From JBATTK01 sp049670505 (GTDB lineage: Bacteria > Bacteroidota > Bacteroidia > Flavobacteriales > Flavobacteriaceae): 64,000 nucleotides of DNA. The notes below the pieces were generated by a model that did no database searches, was not told the origin of the DNA, and was given only the letters and a program-made list of their open reading frames with translations. Below, in pieces: positions 16,749-25,795 of this stretch (position 1 is its first letter; every line of letters starts with the position of its first letter). Where the stretch lies: positions 9,448-73,447 of the forward strand of contig JBATTK010000148.1 in the NCBI GenBank assembly GCA_049670505.1. The letters run 5' to 3'. A program made the translations under genes and the position numbers.

Positions 16749-19200
16749 AATATTTATAATCCTGTTTTTTACGGCCCTATCTACCTATGCCCAATTCAAT
16801 CTATCCGGTAAAGTGATATCCAGGGAGGGAACACCGGTACAAGGGGCCGAGGTATTTGTTAAAGAATTGGAGCGACTTGTGGTATCGGATACGGATGGAA
16901 ATTATAGCATCAATGATATGGCTTCCGGGTCATACCAGATCGTAGTCTTTTCTTTTGGGCATAAGATAAATGAAATAACGGTGGCTGTGGATAGCGATAA
17001 AACGTTGGACATTAATTTGGATGCTTTGGGCGAAAAGTTATCCGAGGTCATCCTAATACAACAACGGGAAAAACTTTTTGCGCTAAAACAATTGAGAAAA
17101 GTAGAGGGTACGGCGATCTATGCCGGTAAAAAGAGCGAGGTAGTACTCCTAGATCAATTAACCGGGAATCTCGCCGCCAATAATTCCAGACAAATTTATA
17201 GTCAGGTCGTCGGGCTGAATATTTATGAAAATGGGGATGCGGGACTCCAACTTAATATAGGAGGTAGGGGATTGGATCCCAACAGGACCGCAAATTTTAA
17301 TACCCGGCAGAACGGATATGATATTAGTGCTGATGTTTTAGGATATCCCGAAAGCTATTACACCCCACCGGCGGAAGCCTTGAGTGAAATTCAGGTAGTC
17401 AGGGGAGCGGCATCCTTGCAGTATGGGACACAGTTTGGCGGTTTGTTGAACTTTGTATTTAAAAAACCGAATCCCGACAAGGAGATTGAATGGATCAGTA
17501 GACAGACAGTAGGTTCTTTTGGGTTGCTTACCAGTTTTAATAGTTTAAGCGGTACCCTAGGGAAGTTTAGCTATTACACCTACTTTAATTATAAGGAAGG
17601 CAGTGGTTTTAGGCCCAATTCCGATTTTAATTCTCGAAACTATTTCGGCCATTTGGGATATCAATTCAACAGCCGGACAAAGCTTGTTTTTGAAGCTACC
17701 ATCCAAAATTATTTGGCTCAACAGCCGGGAGGTCTAACAGATGCGCAATTTATTGCGGATCCAAATTTTAGCAATAGGGAAAGAAACTGGTTTGGAGTCG
17801 ATTGGAATTTGTTCTCCTTGCGATTGGAACATCAATTTTCCTCAAAAACCGACTTTAGCCTCAATCTCTTTGCTTTGGATGCCTCTAGAAAGGCTTTGGG
17901 TTTTAGGACCAATAGGGTTTCACAGGAAGACGACCCTGAAGCACCCAGGGAGCTGCTGATAGATAATTTTAAAAATTGGGGTGCCGAGGCCCGGGTATTG
18001 ACTAGATATAAGATTGGAAGTCGGGATGCCGTTTTTTTGATAGGTTCCAAATACTATCAATCCGTTAATGACCAACGCCAAGGTCCCGGTACGGCTGCAG
18101 CTAATGCTGATTTTAACTTTGCTACGGACGAATTTCCAAATTTTGAACGGCAGGTGGCCTTTGATTTCCCCAATGCAAATATTGCCGTTTTTGGGGAAAA
18201 TATTTTTAATATTACAGATAAGTTGACCTTTGTCCCTGGATTTCGTTTTGAACATATTAAAACGGAGAGCGAAGGGAGTTTCAGGAATATTGTACTGGAT
18301 CTGGCCGGTAACCCCTTACTTAATGAAGAAATCCCGGATAATAGGGTCTTTGATCGTAGTTTTGTGCTTTTAGGTGTAGGAACTACATACAAATTAAGTG
18401 CGGGTGCAGAGCTATATGGGAACTTTTCCGAAAATTTCAGATCGGTTACCTTTAATGATATCAGAGTAGTAAACCCTAGTTTTCAAGTAGATGAAAACAT
18501 TAGTGATGAAAGCGGTTTCTCTACGGATATTGGTGTTAGAGGACGTTTTAAGGATGCCCTTTCCTATGATATCAGTATTTTTGGATTGCGCTATGATGAA
18601 CGCTTGGGGGAAGTCCTGAGAAATGAAGAACGGGTAAATGCGGCAGGTGAACTGGTGGAAACAGGTCGCGTCGTACGTTTTAGAGGTAATATAGGAACGG
18701 CTTTTATCTATGGATTGGAAAGTTTTGTCGACTGGAATCTTGCCAACACTTTTTTTCCTGAAAATGAAAATATTAAACTGAATATATTCTCCAATATAGC
18801 GATTACCGATTCGGAGTATACCGAATCGGAAGAAATTAATGTGGAAGGAAATCAGGTAGAATTTATCCCTAGTATCAATCTAAAAACGGGATTGGGTTTC
18901 GGTTATAAAAACCTTTTGGGAAGCTTGCAGTATACCTATCTTTCCGAACAATTTACAGATGCTACGAATGCGCCACAAGATGTAAATGATAACCAAAGGG
19001 GCATAGAAGGGACTATACCGGCCTATGGAATCCTGGATCTATCGCTATCCTATTCCTATAAACGATGGAAATTGGAAGCCGGCATAAATAATCTATTGGA
19101 CGAGCGTTATTTTGTTAGACGGGCTACGGGTTATCCCGGTCCTGGAATTATCCCTTCCGAACCAAGAACTTTTTATACTACCTTACAATTTAAACTGTGA
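16729..19200 (+). CDS. TonB-dependent receptor (FecA-like)
   Basis: This 823-residue outer-membrane receptor has a signal peptide (1-21, ending STYAQ), a carboxypeptidase-regulatory-like domain (24-95; NLSGKVISREGTPVQGAEV), a plug domain with GLNIYENGDAGLQLNIGGRG and EIQVVRGAASLQYGTQFGGL, and a C-terminal barrel ending PRTFYTTLQFKL with a terminal aromatic pattern normal for barrels. It lacks an STN domain. The plug type is closest to FecA/siderophore receptors. It begins inside the carboxylase homologue (20-bp overlap), so expression is tightly coupled. The likely cargo is a metal or haem complex; this is inferred from the neighbours. Confidence 0.93.
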   Translation: MTSKEFKIFIILFFTALSTYAQFNLSGKVISREGTPVQGAEVFVKELERLVVSDTDGNYSINDMASGSYQIVVFSFGHKINEITVAVDSDKTLDINLDALGEKLSEVILIQQREKLFALKQLRKVEGTAIYAGKKSEVVLLDQLTGNLAANNSRQIYSQVVGLNIYENGDAGLQLNIGGRGLDPNRTANFNTRQNGYDISADVLGYPESYYTPPAEALSEIQVVRGAASLQYGTQFGGLLNFVFKKPNPDKEIEWISRQTVGSFGLLTSFNSLSGTLGKFSYYTYFNYKEGSGFRPNSDFNSRNYFGHLGYQFNSRTKLVFEATIQNYLAQQPGGLTDAQFIADPNFSNRERNWFGVDWNLFSLRLEHQFSSKTDFSLNLFALDASRKALGFRTNRVSQEDDPEAPRELLIDNFKNWGAEARVLTRYKIGSRDAVFLIGSKYYQSVNDQRQGPGTAAANADFNFATDEFPNFERQVAFDFPNANIAVFGENIFNITDKLTFVPGFRFEHIKTESEGSFRNIVLDLAGNPLLNEEIPDNRVFDRSFVLLGVGTTYKLSAGAELYGNFSENFRSVTFNDIRVVNPSFQVDENISDESGFSTDIGVRGRFKDALSYDISIFGLRYDERLGEVLRNEERVNAAGELVETGRVVRFRGNIGTAFIYGLESFVDWNLANTFFPENENIKLNIFSNIAITDSEYTESEEINVEGNQVEFIPSINLKTGLGFGYKNLLGSLQYTYLSEQFTDATNAPQDVNDNQRGIEGTIPAYGILDLSLSYSYKRWKLEAGINNLLDERYFVRRATGYPGPGIIPSEPRTFYTTLQFKL

Positions 19201-19222
19201 AACTATAACACCGATCAACATC

Positions 19223-19687
19223 ATGAAAATCATCAAAAAAATCTTAATCTTTCTGCTCATAGTACTAATAGCACTGCAGTTCTATCGCCCTGCCAAGAAT
19301 CTTTCGGAAAATGAAACAACGGCTCAATTTGAGTTGGAAACAAAACCCACGGATGACATTAGCACCATATTGCGAAATAAATGCTACGATTGTCACAGTA
19401 ATAACACCAATTACCCTTGGTATGCCGAAGTATCCCCTATATCCTTGTGGATCAATGGTCATATTGAAGAAGGAAAAGAGCATTTCAATGTTTCGGATTG
19501 GAAGAATTTCTCTATCAAAAAGAAGGATCATAAACTCGAGGAACTTGTGGAAGAGGTGGAAGAAGGAAAAATGCCCGAGGATACGTATACCTGGATGCAT
19601 GGCAACCTGGATGCCAATGAAAAACAGGCATTAATAGATTGGGCCAAGGCAACAAGAAATCTTTATGATGTAAAGGCATCGGATTAA
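19223..19687 (+). CDS. membrane-anchored haem-binding domain protein (CxxCH)
   Basis: The start is the ATG at 19223, 22 bases after the receptor stop; the frame extends upstream only into the receptor gene. One N-terminal helix (residues 5-20) anchors a periplasmic Haem_bd-type domain. It holds a c-type haem motif C54-Y-D-C57-H58, followed by the family blocks NTNYPWYAEVSPISLWINGH, VSDWKNF and KMPEDTYTWMH, whose Met and His could supply the sixth ligand. The total length is 154 residues. It is the last gene of the imelysin-carboxylase-receptor operon and could serve in redox handling of imported metal. Confidence 0.9.
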   Translation: MKIIKKILIFLLIVLIALQFYRPAKNLSENETTAQFELETKPTDDISTILRNKCYDCHSNNTNYPWYAEVSPISLWINGHIEEGKEHFNVSDWKNFSIKKKDHKLEELVEEVEEGKMPEDTYTWMHGNLDANEKQALIDWAKATRNLYDVKASD

Positions 19688-19802
19688 AAACTTTGTTCTT
19701 GTGGTATTTGGTCGATTTCCGTTTTGTACGGTATCGATTCATAGGAGAATCAACAAATATGGATTGGTAAGGGATAGATGTCCCATTTCCTTTAAAATGT
19801 AG

Positions 19803-19810
19803 TATATTTG
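19803..19810 (+). promoter_or_regulatory. -7 element (TATATTTG) of guaB
   Basis: TATATTTG fits TAnnTTTG and predicts a start near 19816. The short leader would then consist almost entirely of a 7-bp hairpin (gcaatta 19814-19820 / taattgc 19826-19832) ending one base before the ATG at 19834. Confidence 0.5.
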
Positions 19811-19833
19811 CACGCAATTAATCTTTAATTGCT

Positions 19834-21306
19834 ATGCAAGCTCATCTTGATAAGATTGTTGGTGAAGGACTAACGTATGATGACGTCCTCTTAGTGCCGG
19901 CATATTCGGAAGTACTTCCCAGGGAGGTGAACATCCAGACAAAATTCACAAGGAATATAACCATTAACGTGCCTATTGCTTCCGCTGCAATGGATACGGT
20001 TACCGAATCCCGAATGGCCATTGCCATGGCTCAGGAAGGAGGTATCGGTGTATTGCACAAGAATATGACGATTGCACAGCAGGCCATAAAAGTACGTAAG
20101 GTAAAACGTGCCGAAAGCGGTATGATCATGGATCCGGTGACCTTGCCCTTGAACTCCGTGGTACGAGATGCCAAAGCGAATATGAAAGAGCATAGTATAG
20201 GAGGCATTCCCATTGTAGATGGTGCCAATAAATTAATCGGCATCGTTACCAATAGGGATTTGCGTTTTGAGAAAAATAACGATCGACCTATAGCCGAAGT
20301 AATGACCGCTAACAACTTGGTTACCGTAGGTGTAGGTACTTCCTTGGGAGAAGCCGAGGATATTTTACAGGAAAATAAGATTGAAAAATTACCTGTCGTC
20401 AATAAGAACAATGAATTGGTGGGACTGATTACTTTTAGGGATATCACCAAACTGACACAAAAACCCATGGCCAACAAGGATCAGTACGGAAGGCTACGTG
20501 TAGCCGCTGCGCTAGGTGTTACCGCTGATGCCGTTGATCGGGCAGAAGCTTTGGTACAAGCGGGAGTGGATGCCATCGTAATCGATACCGCCCACGGGCA
20601 TACCCAAGGTGTTGTAAAAGTATTAAAGGAAGTAAAAAAGAAGTTCCCCGAGCTAGATGTTATCGTGGGTAATATAGCCACCGGCGAAGCGGCCAAATAT
20701 CTGGTAGCTGCCGGGGCCGATGCCGTAAAGGTAGGTATAGGACCAGGCTCAATTTGCACGACCCGGGTTGTTGCAGGAGTCGGATTCCCACAATTCTCCG
20801 CAGTTTTGGAGGTGGCGGCAGCCATAAAGAACAGCGGCGTTCCCGTAATTGCAGATGGAGGCATTCGATATACGGGAGATATTCCCAAAGCTATTGCAGC
20901 AGGTGCAGATAGTGTAATGTTAGGGTCTTTGTTGGCAGGTACCAAAGAATCCCCGGGCGAGACCATTATTTATGAGGGAAGAAAGTTTAAGTCCTATAGA
21001 GGAATGGGTTCCGTAGAGGCCATGAAGGAGGGAAGTAAGGATCGTTACTTTCAAGATGTAGAGGACGATATTAAAAAATTGGTGCCGGAAGGTATTGTAG
21101 GCCGTGTTCCGTATAAAGGCGATCTCTTTGAAAGTATCCATCAGTTTATAGGAGGTATTCGCGCCGGAATGGGCTATTGTGGGGCCAAGGACATCGGTAC
21201 CCTTCAGAAAACAGGTAGATTTGTTAAGATTACCGCCAGCGGTATTAATGAAAGCCACCCGCATGACGTGACCATTACCAAGGAGTCTCCTAATTATAGT
21301 AGGTAA
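19834..21306 (+). CDS. guaB: IMP dehydrogenase
   Basis: This 490-residue enzyme converts IMP to XMP with NAD, the committed step to GTP. The catalytic TIM barrel is interrupted by a pair of CBS domains (about 95-205; GIPIVDGANKLIGIVTNRD and KLPVVNKNNELVGLITFRD), which bind nucleotides for regulation. The active-site loop GIGPGSICTTRVVAG holds the catalytic Cys308. ADGGIRYTGDIPKAIAAGA and the Arg-Tyr flap region follow. It is full length and monocistronic. A 5' leader hairpin abuts the start codon. Confidence 0.98.
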   Translation: MQAHLDKIVGEGLTYDDVLLVPAYSEVLPREVNIQTKFTRNITINVPIASAAMDTVTESRMAIAMAQEGGIGVLHKNMTIAQQAIKVRKVKRAESGMIMDPVTLPLNSVVRDAKANMKEHSIGGIPIVDGANKLIGIVTNRDLRFEKNNDRPIAEVMTANNLVTVGVGTSLGEAEDILQENKIEKLPVVNKNNELVGLITFRDITKLTQKPMANKDQYGRLRVAAALGVTADAVDRAEALVQAGVDAIVIDTAHGHTQGVVKVLKEVKKKFPELDVIVGNIATGEAAKYLVAAGADAVKVGIGPGSICTTRVVAGVGFPQFSAVLEVAAAIKNSGVPVIADGGIRYTGDIPKAIAAGADSVMLGSLLAGTKESPGETIIYEGRKFKSYRGMGSVEAMKEGSKDRYFQDVEDDIKKLVPEGIVGRVPYKGDLFESIHQFIGGIRAGMGYCGAKDIGTLQKTGRFVKITASGINESHPHDVTITKESPNYSR

Positions 21307-21417
21307 CGATTACATATATCTTTTAAAGTTATTTGCCAATAGTTTTTTCTTTTTAGGTAGGAAATGGTTTATTTTTATTATACCAAATAAATCATACCAA
21401 ATTCTAACTCCGCACAC

Positions 21418-22965
21418 ATGAAAAAACCAATCTATGCCTTCGTCCTTATTTTTTTCCTTTTAAGTTGTGCTAGTGATAGTGGGGATTCTACAGAACCGCC
21501 TATGCCCCCTTCTGATGAGGCCGTCCCTGTCATCTCCTTATCCAATGTTCCCAAGTTAATAGAAGTGTTAACCGAATTGAGCGTTACTATTACGGACACT
21601 TCAAATGTGACAAGTAGTATTTTAATTGATGGAGAGGAAGTGTTTAGTAGTTCGGAAAAAAGTTTTGCTTTCTCCTTAGATCCTTTCGATTATTCCATAG
21701 GAGATAAAACTATAACGGTACGGACAATGGATGAAAATGGCAATGAGGCTAGTGCCAATGCGTCTTTTGAATTGAAGAAACTGCTGGTTGATTACCCTAA
21801 TCCTTTAAGAGATGTGCTGTCCGACATCGCCGACTCATACCTCGCCATCAATGATGACAATGGAGCCTTGATTATGTACCGAAAGGTGGAGTCCGAAGCG
21901 GATGGGGTCTTTTACGCGGATGATAATTTTGAAAGACAGCACTTTACTTTTACAAGATATAGGATTCAAAAAGACCCTGTAACCGGACTAGTTCTGGACT
22001 CTTTTGGTAATATTGAACCGGGAACACGTCTACTTTCGGACGAGGAGATAGCTAATAGATTTCCTGCCCCTTTCCCGGGTAGGGATACATCTTTGGATAT
22101 CACTGTTAATAGCACCAAGTTTGCAGGAGTAAATACATACCACAGTATTCTTTACCCAAACGTATTGCCCGGTTTAGGAAATTACAGCTTGGAATACGCC
22201 TCTGAAGTGGCCCCGAATTTTTTAATGACCTTATCTCCACCAGGAATCTTTGAAGCTTCAGAGTATTTGTATCTATTTATTGATGACTTGAGTAAACTTG
22301 TCTATGAGGAGGCAGACTTTAAAGCCGCGGATACCTTTGCCACGGTCACCATTCCAGAAGGCGATTCCTTTAATCTAAGTTTGTTGGGTTTTAAAAATGA
22401 AATGGACTATCGCGAAAATAAGTATCAGGTGGTTTATGGAGCTTTTGACTATTTGAATGGGTCTAACGATCAGAAAGAAGTGCCCATATTACCTGAGTTC
22501 GACCTTTATGAAAAGCGTTTGATTCTAGAGCGGCCTGGAGGAAAAACCTTATTTCTACAGCAAAAAGGAATCGATACCGATTTTTCAATTCCGAATCTTG
22601 ATATTTCGGCAACGACGGAAACGGTCAATATTATCGGTGACTATGATTTTATAAGGTATAATTTGATTATTTTGACTCCTTTGAGCGGCGGAGGAAGTGG
22701 CTTTTTTTGGGAATTTACAGATAGGCCTACCAGTTCTGATAATATTCCTTTCCTGACCAATTTTGTATTTCCTGAAGAAATAGCAATAGAGTTGTCGTCA
22801 AAAGGAATTGAAACTAATCCCACGCTTGTGGACCCTGGCACCTATGTAAGTAGACTTTTTAAATATGAGTCGCCCGTAGATTATACAAGTCTTATTTTTA
22901 CGGGGATAACTCCTAGGAGCGGTTCTAATAATAGTTTCCGGCTTCAATTGAATTTGGAAGAGTAA
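21418..22965 (+). CDS. lipoprotein of unknown function with N-terminal Ig-like domain
   Basis: This 515-residue protein has a signal peptide ending in lipobox LLSC (Cys17), an acidic proline-rich spacer (SDSGDSTEPPMPPSD), then a short Ig-like fold (about 35-120; GDKTITVRTMDENGNEASANA). The remaining 390 residues match no family I recognise. They contain many beta-strand-like stretches (FVFPEEIAIELSSKGIETN and similar) and a Gly-Gly-Gly-Ser loop (SGGGSGFFWEF). It is probably exposed on the outer membrane. It is monocistronic, lying between guaB and a convergent thioredoxin gene. Confidence 0.75.
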   Translation: MKKPIYAFVLIFFLLSCASDSGDSTEPPMPPSDEAVPVISLSNVPKLIEVLTELSVTITDTSNVTSSILIDGEEVFSSSEKSFAFSLDPFDYSIGDKTITVRTMDENGNEASANASFELKKLLVDYPNPLRDVLSDIADSYLAINDDNGALIMYRKVESEADGVFYADDNFERQHFTFTRYRIQKDPVTGLVLDSFGNIEPGTRLLSDEEIANRFPAPFPGRDTSLDITVNSTKFAGVNTYHSILYPNVLPGLGNYSLEYASEVAPNFLMTLSPPGIFEASEYLYLFIDDLSKLVYEEADFKAADTFATVTIPEGDSFNLSLLGFKNEMDYRENKYQVVYGAFDYLNGSNDQKEVPILPEFDLYEKRLILERPGGKTLFLQQKGIDTDFSIPNLDISATTETVNIIGDYDFIRYNLIILTPLSGGGSGFFWEFTDRPTSSDNIPFLTNFVFPEEIAIELSSKGIETNPTLVDPGTYVSRLFKYESPVDYTSLIFTGITPRSGSNNSFRLQLNLEE

Positions 22966-23019
22966 GTTTTAAAATATTAAAAGGACAGGTTTCCGAATTT
23001 GTTTTAAAGTGGATGAAGG

Positions 23020-23550
23020 TTATTTGCTCTCCCCATCATAAGTCTTCCAATCTTTTTTCATGTAGATGTTGTCACCGAAATACCGGGCTATTTTTAAAAA
23101 GGGATCAGGTTTTTGATACCCTGGCACCGGGGATAGCATTTGTTGTTTTTCATCCAAAAATATGACGGTTGGATAGCTCATCCTCCCTTGCATCAATGTT
23201 GCGGCAAATTCATGATATCCTTTTCTTCCCGAGGGGACAAATTTATAGGTCTTTCCCTTATACACTATCGGTTCTTTTCCTTCTCCATCCATCTTCACCA
23301 TATAAAAGTTTTTGGCCATATAAGCGGCTACTTCCGTATTCTGGAAGGTATCCTTGTCCATTTTTTTGCACCAACCGCACCAGTCGGTATATACATCTAT
23401 GAAGATTTTTTTCGGAGCTTTATCGGTTTCGGCCTTTGCCACGGCTTCTTCCCATGTAAGCCATTCCACTTCCTGGGCATTTCCGCTGAACGCTAAAAGA
23501 ACAACAAAAAGCAAGCAAAGGGATTTCAGAAAGTAAGATTTGATGAACAT
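23020..23550 (-). CDS. periplasmic thioredoxin-fold protein
   Basis: This 176-residue protein has a signal peptide (1-25, ending SGNAQ) and a thioredoxin-like domain with active site C58-G-W-C61 in YTDWCGWCKKMDKDTF. The cis-Pro block MSYPTVIFLDEKQQML is typical of the thioredoxin_7/DUF255-like group that reduces or surveys periplasmic protein thiols. It is a single gene convergent with the orphan lipoprotein upstream in the window. A TAnnTTTG -7 box on the minus strand lies at 23586-23593. Confidence 0.92.
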   Translation of the reverse strand: MFIKSYFLKSLCLLFVVLLAFSGNAQEVEWLTWEEAVAKAETDKAPKKIFIDVYTDWCGWCKKMDKDTFQNTEVAAYMAKNFYMVKMDGEGKEPIVYKGKTYKFVPSGRKGYHEFAATLMQGRMSYPTVIFLDEKQQMLSPVPGYQKPDPFLKIARYFGDNIYMKKDWKTYDGESK

Positions 23551-23676
23551 TGTAATGTTTTTGAGGTTTAGTCCAATAACTATACCAAAACTAACGTAAA
23601 TTCCCTGTCTTTATTTTAGCAAACCCCTTATATCTAAACAAATCATTTAGCGAAGCAGCACCTTTAAAACAAATTT

Positions 23677-24918
23677 TTACTTAGCTTCTGCCTTCTCTTT
23701 TTCTGGAACAAAAAGGTCTTTTACATCGACTTGATTCTTGATCAGGTCATCAAAAGTTTCACGTTTCCGTATAAGAACCGCCTTCCCCTTGTGCCACAAA
23801 ACTTCCGCGGGCCTAAACCGGGAGTTATAGTTACTGGCCATTGTAAAGCAATATGCCCCTGCGTTTTTAAAACACAGGACGTCTCCCTCGGAAATTTCAT
23901 TGATCCTACGATTACTGGCAAAAGTATCCGTCTCACAAATGTAACCTACCACCGAATAATAGCGCTCCCTTCCCGAAGGATTCGAGATATTTATAATTTG
24001 ATGGGAAGCCCCATATAGCATAGGCCTAATTAAATGATTAAAACCAGAATCCACACTGGCAAAAACGGTCGAAGTAGTCTGTTTTACCACGTTCACTTTT
24101 GCAAGGAAGAACCCAGCTTCACTCACTAAAAACTTTCCGGGCTCAAACGCCAATGTCAGCTCCCTGCCATAATCTTGACAAAAAGCATTGAATCGTGTCG
24201 TCAATTTTTTTCCAAGCTCCTCGATATTGGTTTCGATATCCCCTTCTTTATAAGGTACTTTAAAACCACTTCCAAAATCGATAAAATCGAGATTTTTGAA
24301 ATTTTTGGCGGTTTCAAATAGGATTTCCGAAGCATATAGGAATACATCAATATCCAAGATATCGCTTCCCGTATGCATATGGATTCCATTAATATTCATT
24401 TTCGTAAGCTCCACAATACGTAACAAATGTGGAATTTGATGAATACTGATTCCGAATTTAGAATCGATATGGCCTACTGAAATATTAGAGTTTCCGCCCG
24501 CCATCACATGCGGATTTATACGGATACAGACAGGAATATCAGGGTGCTTACTGCCAAACTGTTCCAAAATGGAAAGATTATCTATATTGATCCGTACCCC
24601 AAGGGCGGAGGCTTCTTCAATTTCTTCCAAGGAAACTCCATTTGGGGTAAATATGATCGATTCAGGTTTAAAACCCGCCAACAGTCCCAATTGTACTTCT
24701 TGGATGGAAACCGTATCCAAACCACTGCCAAGACTATTCATTAGTCGTAATATCGTAATGTTGGACAGCGCTTTTGCGGCGTAGTTTAGTTTTAAACGCT
24801 TCACACCTTTAAAAGCATTGGTCAAGCGTTCGAACTGTGTAATTATTTTTTCCGAGTCATAAACATAGATAGGATTTCCATATGTTTTTGCGATTTTCAA
24901 CAAATCGGATTGTTTCAT
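23677..24918 (-). CDS. lysA: diaminopimelate decarboxylase
   Basis: This 413-residue PLP enzyme of alanine-racemase fold decarboxylates meso-DAP to lysine. The PLP lysine is K49 in NYAAKALSN. The phosphate-binding GSGF, HMHTGSDI, the substrate-binding EPGKFLVSEAG, the partner-subunit active-site Cys block ICETDTFAS and GAYCFTMASNYN are all present. A good minus-strand promoter (TTG-N20-TAGATTTG) lies just upstream. It stands alone and is not linked to dapD at 48-49 kb. Confidence 0.96.
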   Translation of the reverse strand: MKQSDLLKIAKTYGNPIYVYDSEKIITQFERLTNAFKGVKRLKLNYAAKALSNITILRLMNSLGSGLDTVSIQEVQLGLLAGFKPESIIFTPNGVSLEEIEEASALGVRINIDNLSILEQFGSKHPDIPVCIRINPHVMAGGNSNISVGHIDSKFGISIHQIPHLLRIVELTKMNINGIHMHTGSDILDIDVFLYASEILFETAKNFKNLDFIDFGSGFKVPYKEGDIETNIEELGKKLTTRFNAFCQDYGRELTLAFEPGKFLVSEAGFFLAKVNVVKQTTSTVFASVDSGFNHLIRPMLYGASHQIINISNPSGRERYYSVVGYICETDTFASNRRINEISEGDVLCFKNAGAYCFTMASNYNSRFRPAEVLWHKGKAVLIRKRETFDDLIKNQVDVKDLFVPEKEKAEAK

Positions 24919-24936
24919 AGCGAATCATATTTTAAA

Positions 24937-24967
24937 CAAATCTAGGCTACTTAGAGGTTTTGGACAA
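24937..24967 (-). promoter_or_regulatory. promoter of lysA
   Basis: On the minus strand, TTG (24965-24967), a 20-base spacer and TAGATTTG (24937-24944) match the Bacteroidota consensus. The -7 box ends 18 bases before the lysA ATG. Confidence 0.7.
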
Positions 24968-25004
24968 AATTTTTTAAGCTTAATTTAAAAATACAACAAA
25001 TAGT

Positions 25005-25012
25005 TATATTTG
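25005..25012 (+). promoter_or_regulatory. -7 element (TATATTTG) of the Lon-N-domain gene
   Basis: This TAnnTTTG match on the plus strand lies 70 bases before the ATG at 25083, back to back with the lysA promoter. No clear -33 box is seen. Confidence 0.4.
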
Positions 25013-25082
25013 TAACAAAATGGAATTTTACTCAAGTTTGCCCTAATGGATTCTGTATTGTATTTTTAAATAAAAAAGTCAT

Positions 25083-25721
25083 ATGAAAATGCCATTATTT
25101 CCCCTGCAATCCGTCTTTTTCCCCGGAGAGCGTATTCCTTTACATATTTTTGAGGATCGTTATAAGCAGTTGATCAATGATTGTCTGGAAGAAGCTATTA
25201 ATTTTGGTATACCCGTATATCTAAACGATTCTTTGGCGTATGGAACGGAAATGAAATTGGAAGAAGTGATGAACACCTATGATAATGGTGAGATGGACAT
25301 TATCTGTACGGCCAAACGGGTTTTTAAGGTATTGATGTTCGACAATCAAATGGGTGAAAAATTATATGCAGGGGGAATTATTGAGTTTTTGGATAATATA
25401 GATGATGGCGCGCAATCCCAAAAGAAAACTGTTTTACAATATATTCAAGAATTGTACGTACTGATGAACGTTCCTCTTACTGACATTTCTACTGAAGAGT
25501 TTAACAGTTATTTGCTTATACATAAAATCGGTCTTTCCGTAGGACAGGAACATGAGTTGTTGCAAATGACGCGGGAAAGTGAGCGTTTGAAATATATTGA
25601 AATGCATTTAAAGACCATTATTGCTGTTTTGAAAGAGGTGAACCGCACAAAGAAGATTATTGAGATGAACGGTCATTTTAGAAATTTTGACCCCTTGGAT
25701 TTTGAGGATTTTAAAATTTGA
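25083..25721 (+). CDS. LON peptidase substrate-binding (N) domain protein
   Basis: This 212-residue stand-alone Lon N-terminal-like domain opens with the family block MPLFPLQSVFFPGERIPLHI and FEDRYKQLINDCL, followed by GIPVYL, DIICTAKRVFKVL and a helical C-terminus. The AAA+ and protease domains of Lon are absent, so it is not a protease. Such proteins are proposed to bind peptides or act as adaptors. It is monocistronic, divergent from lysA and 74 bp upstream of sucC. Confidence 0.9.
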   Translation: MKMPLFPLQSVFFPGERIPLHIFEDRYKQLINDCLEEAINFGIPVYLNDSLAYGTEMKLEEVMNTYDNGEMDIICTAKRVFKVLMFDNQMGEKLYAGGIIEFLDNIDDGAQSQKKTVLQYIQELYVLMNVPLTDISTEEFNSYLLIHKIGLSVGQEHELLQMTRESERLKYIEMHLKTIIAVLKEVNRTKKIIEMNGHFRNFDPLDFEDFKI

Positions 25722-25764
25722 CCGATACCCCTATTTTTCATTAGGGTAACTCCCTCGGGTTTGC

Positions 25765-25772
25765 TATTTTTG
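25765..25772 (+). promoter_or_regulatory. -7 element (TATTTTTG) of sucC
   Basis: TATTTTTG fits TAnnTTTG and ends 23 bases before the sucC ATG. The -33 region is not clear. Confidence 0.4.
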
Positions 25773-25795
25773 CTACCGAATAAAAACTCACCTTT

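Noticed and set aside
19112..19222. Upstream extension of the haem-binding protein into the receptor gene
   Set aside because: The N-terminal membrane helix begins at the ATG at 19223. The earlier codons are the receptor's C-terminus in another frame.
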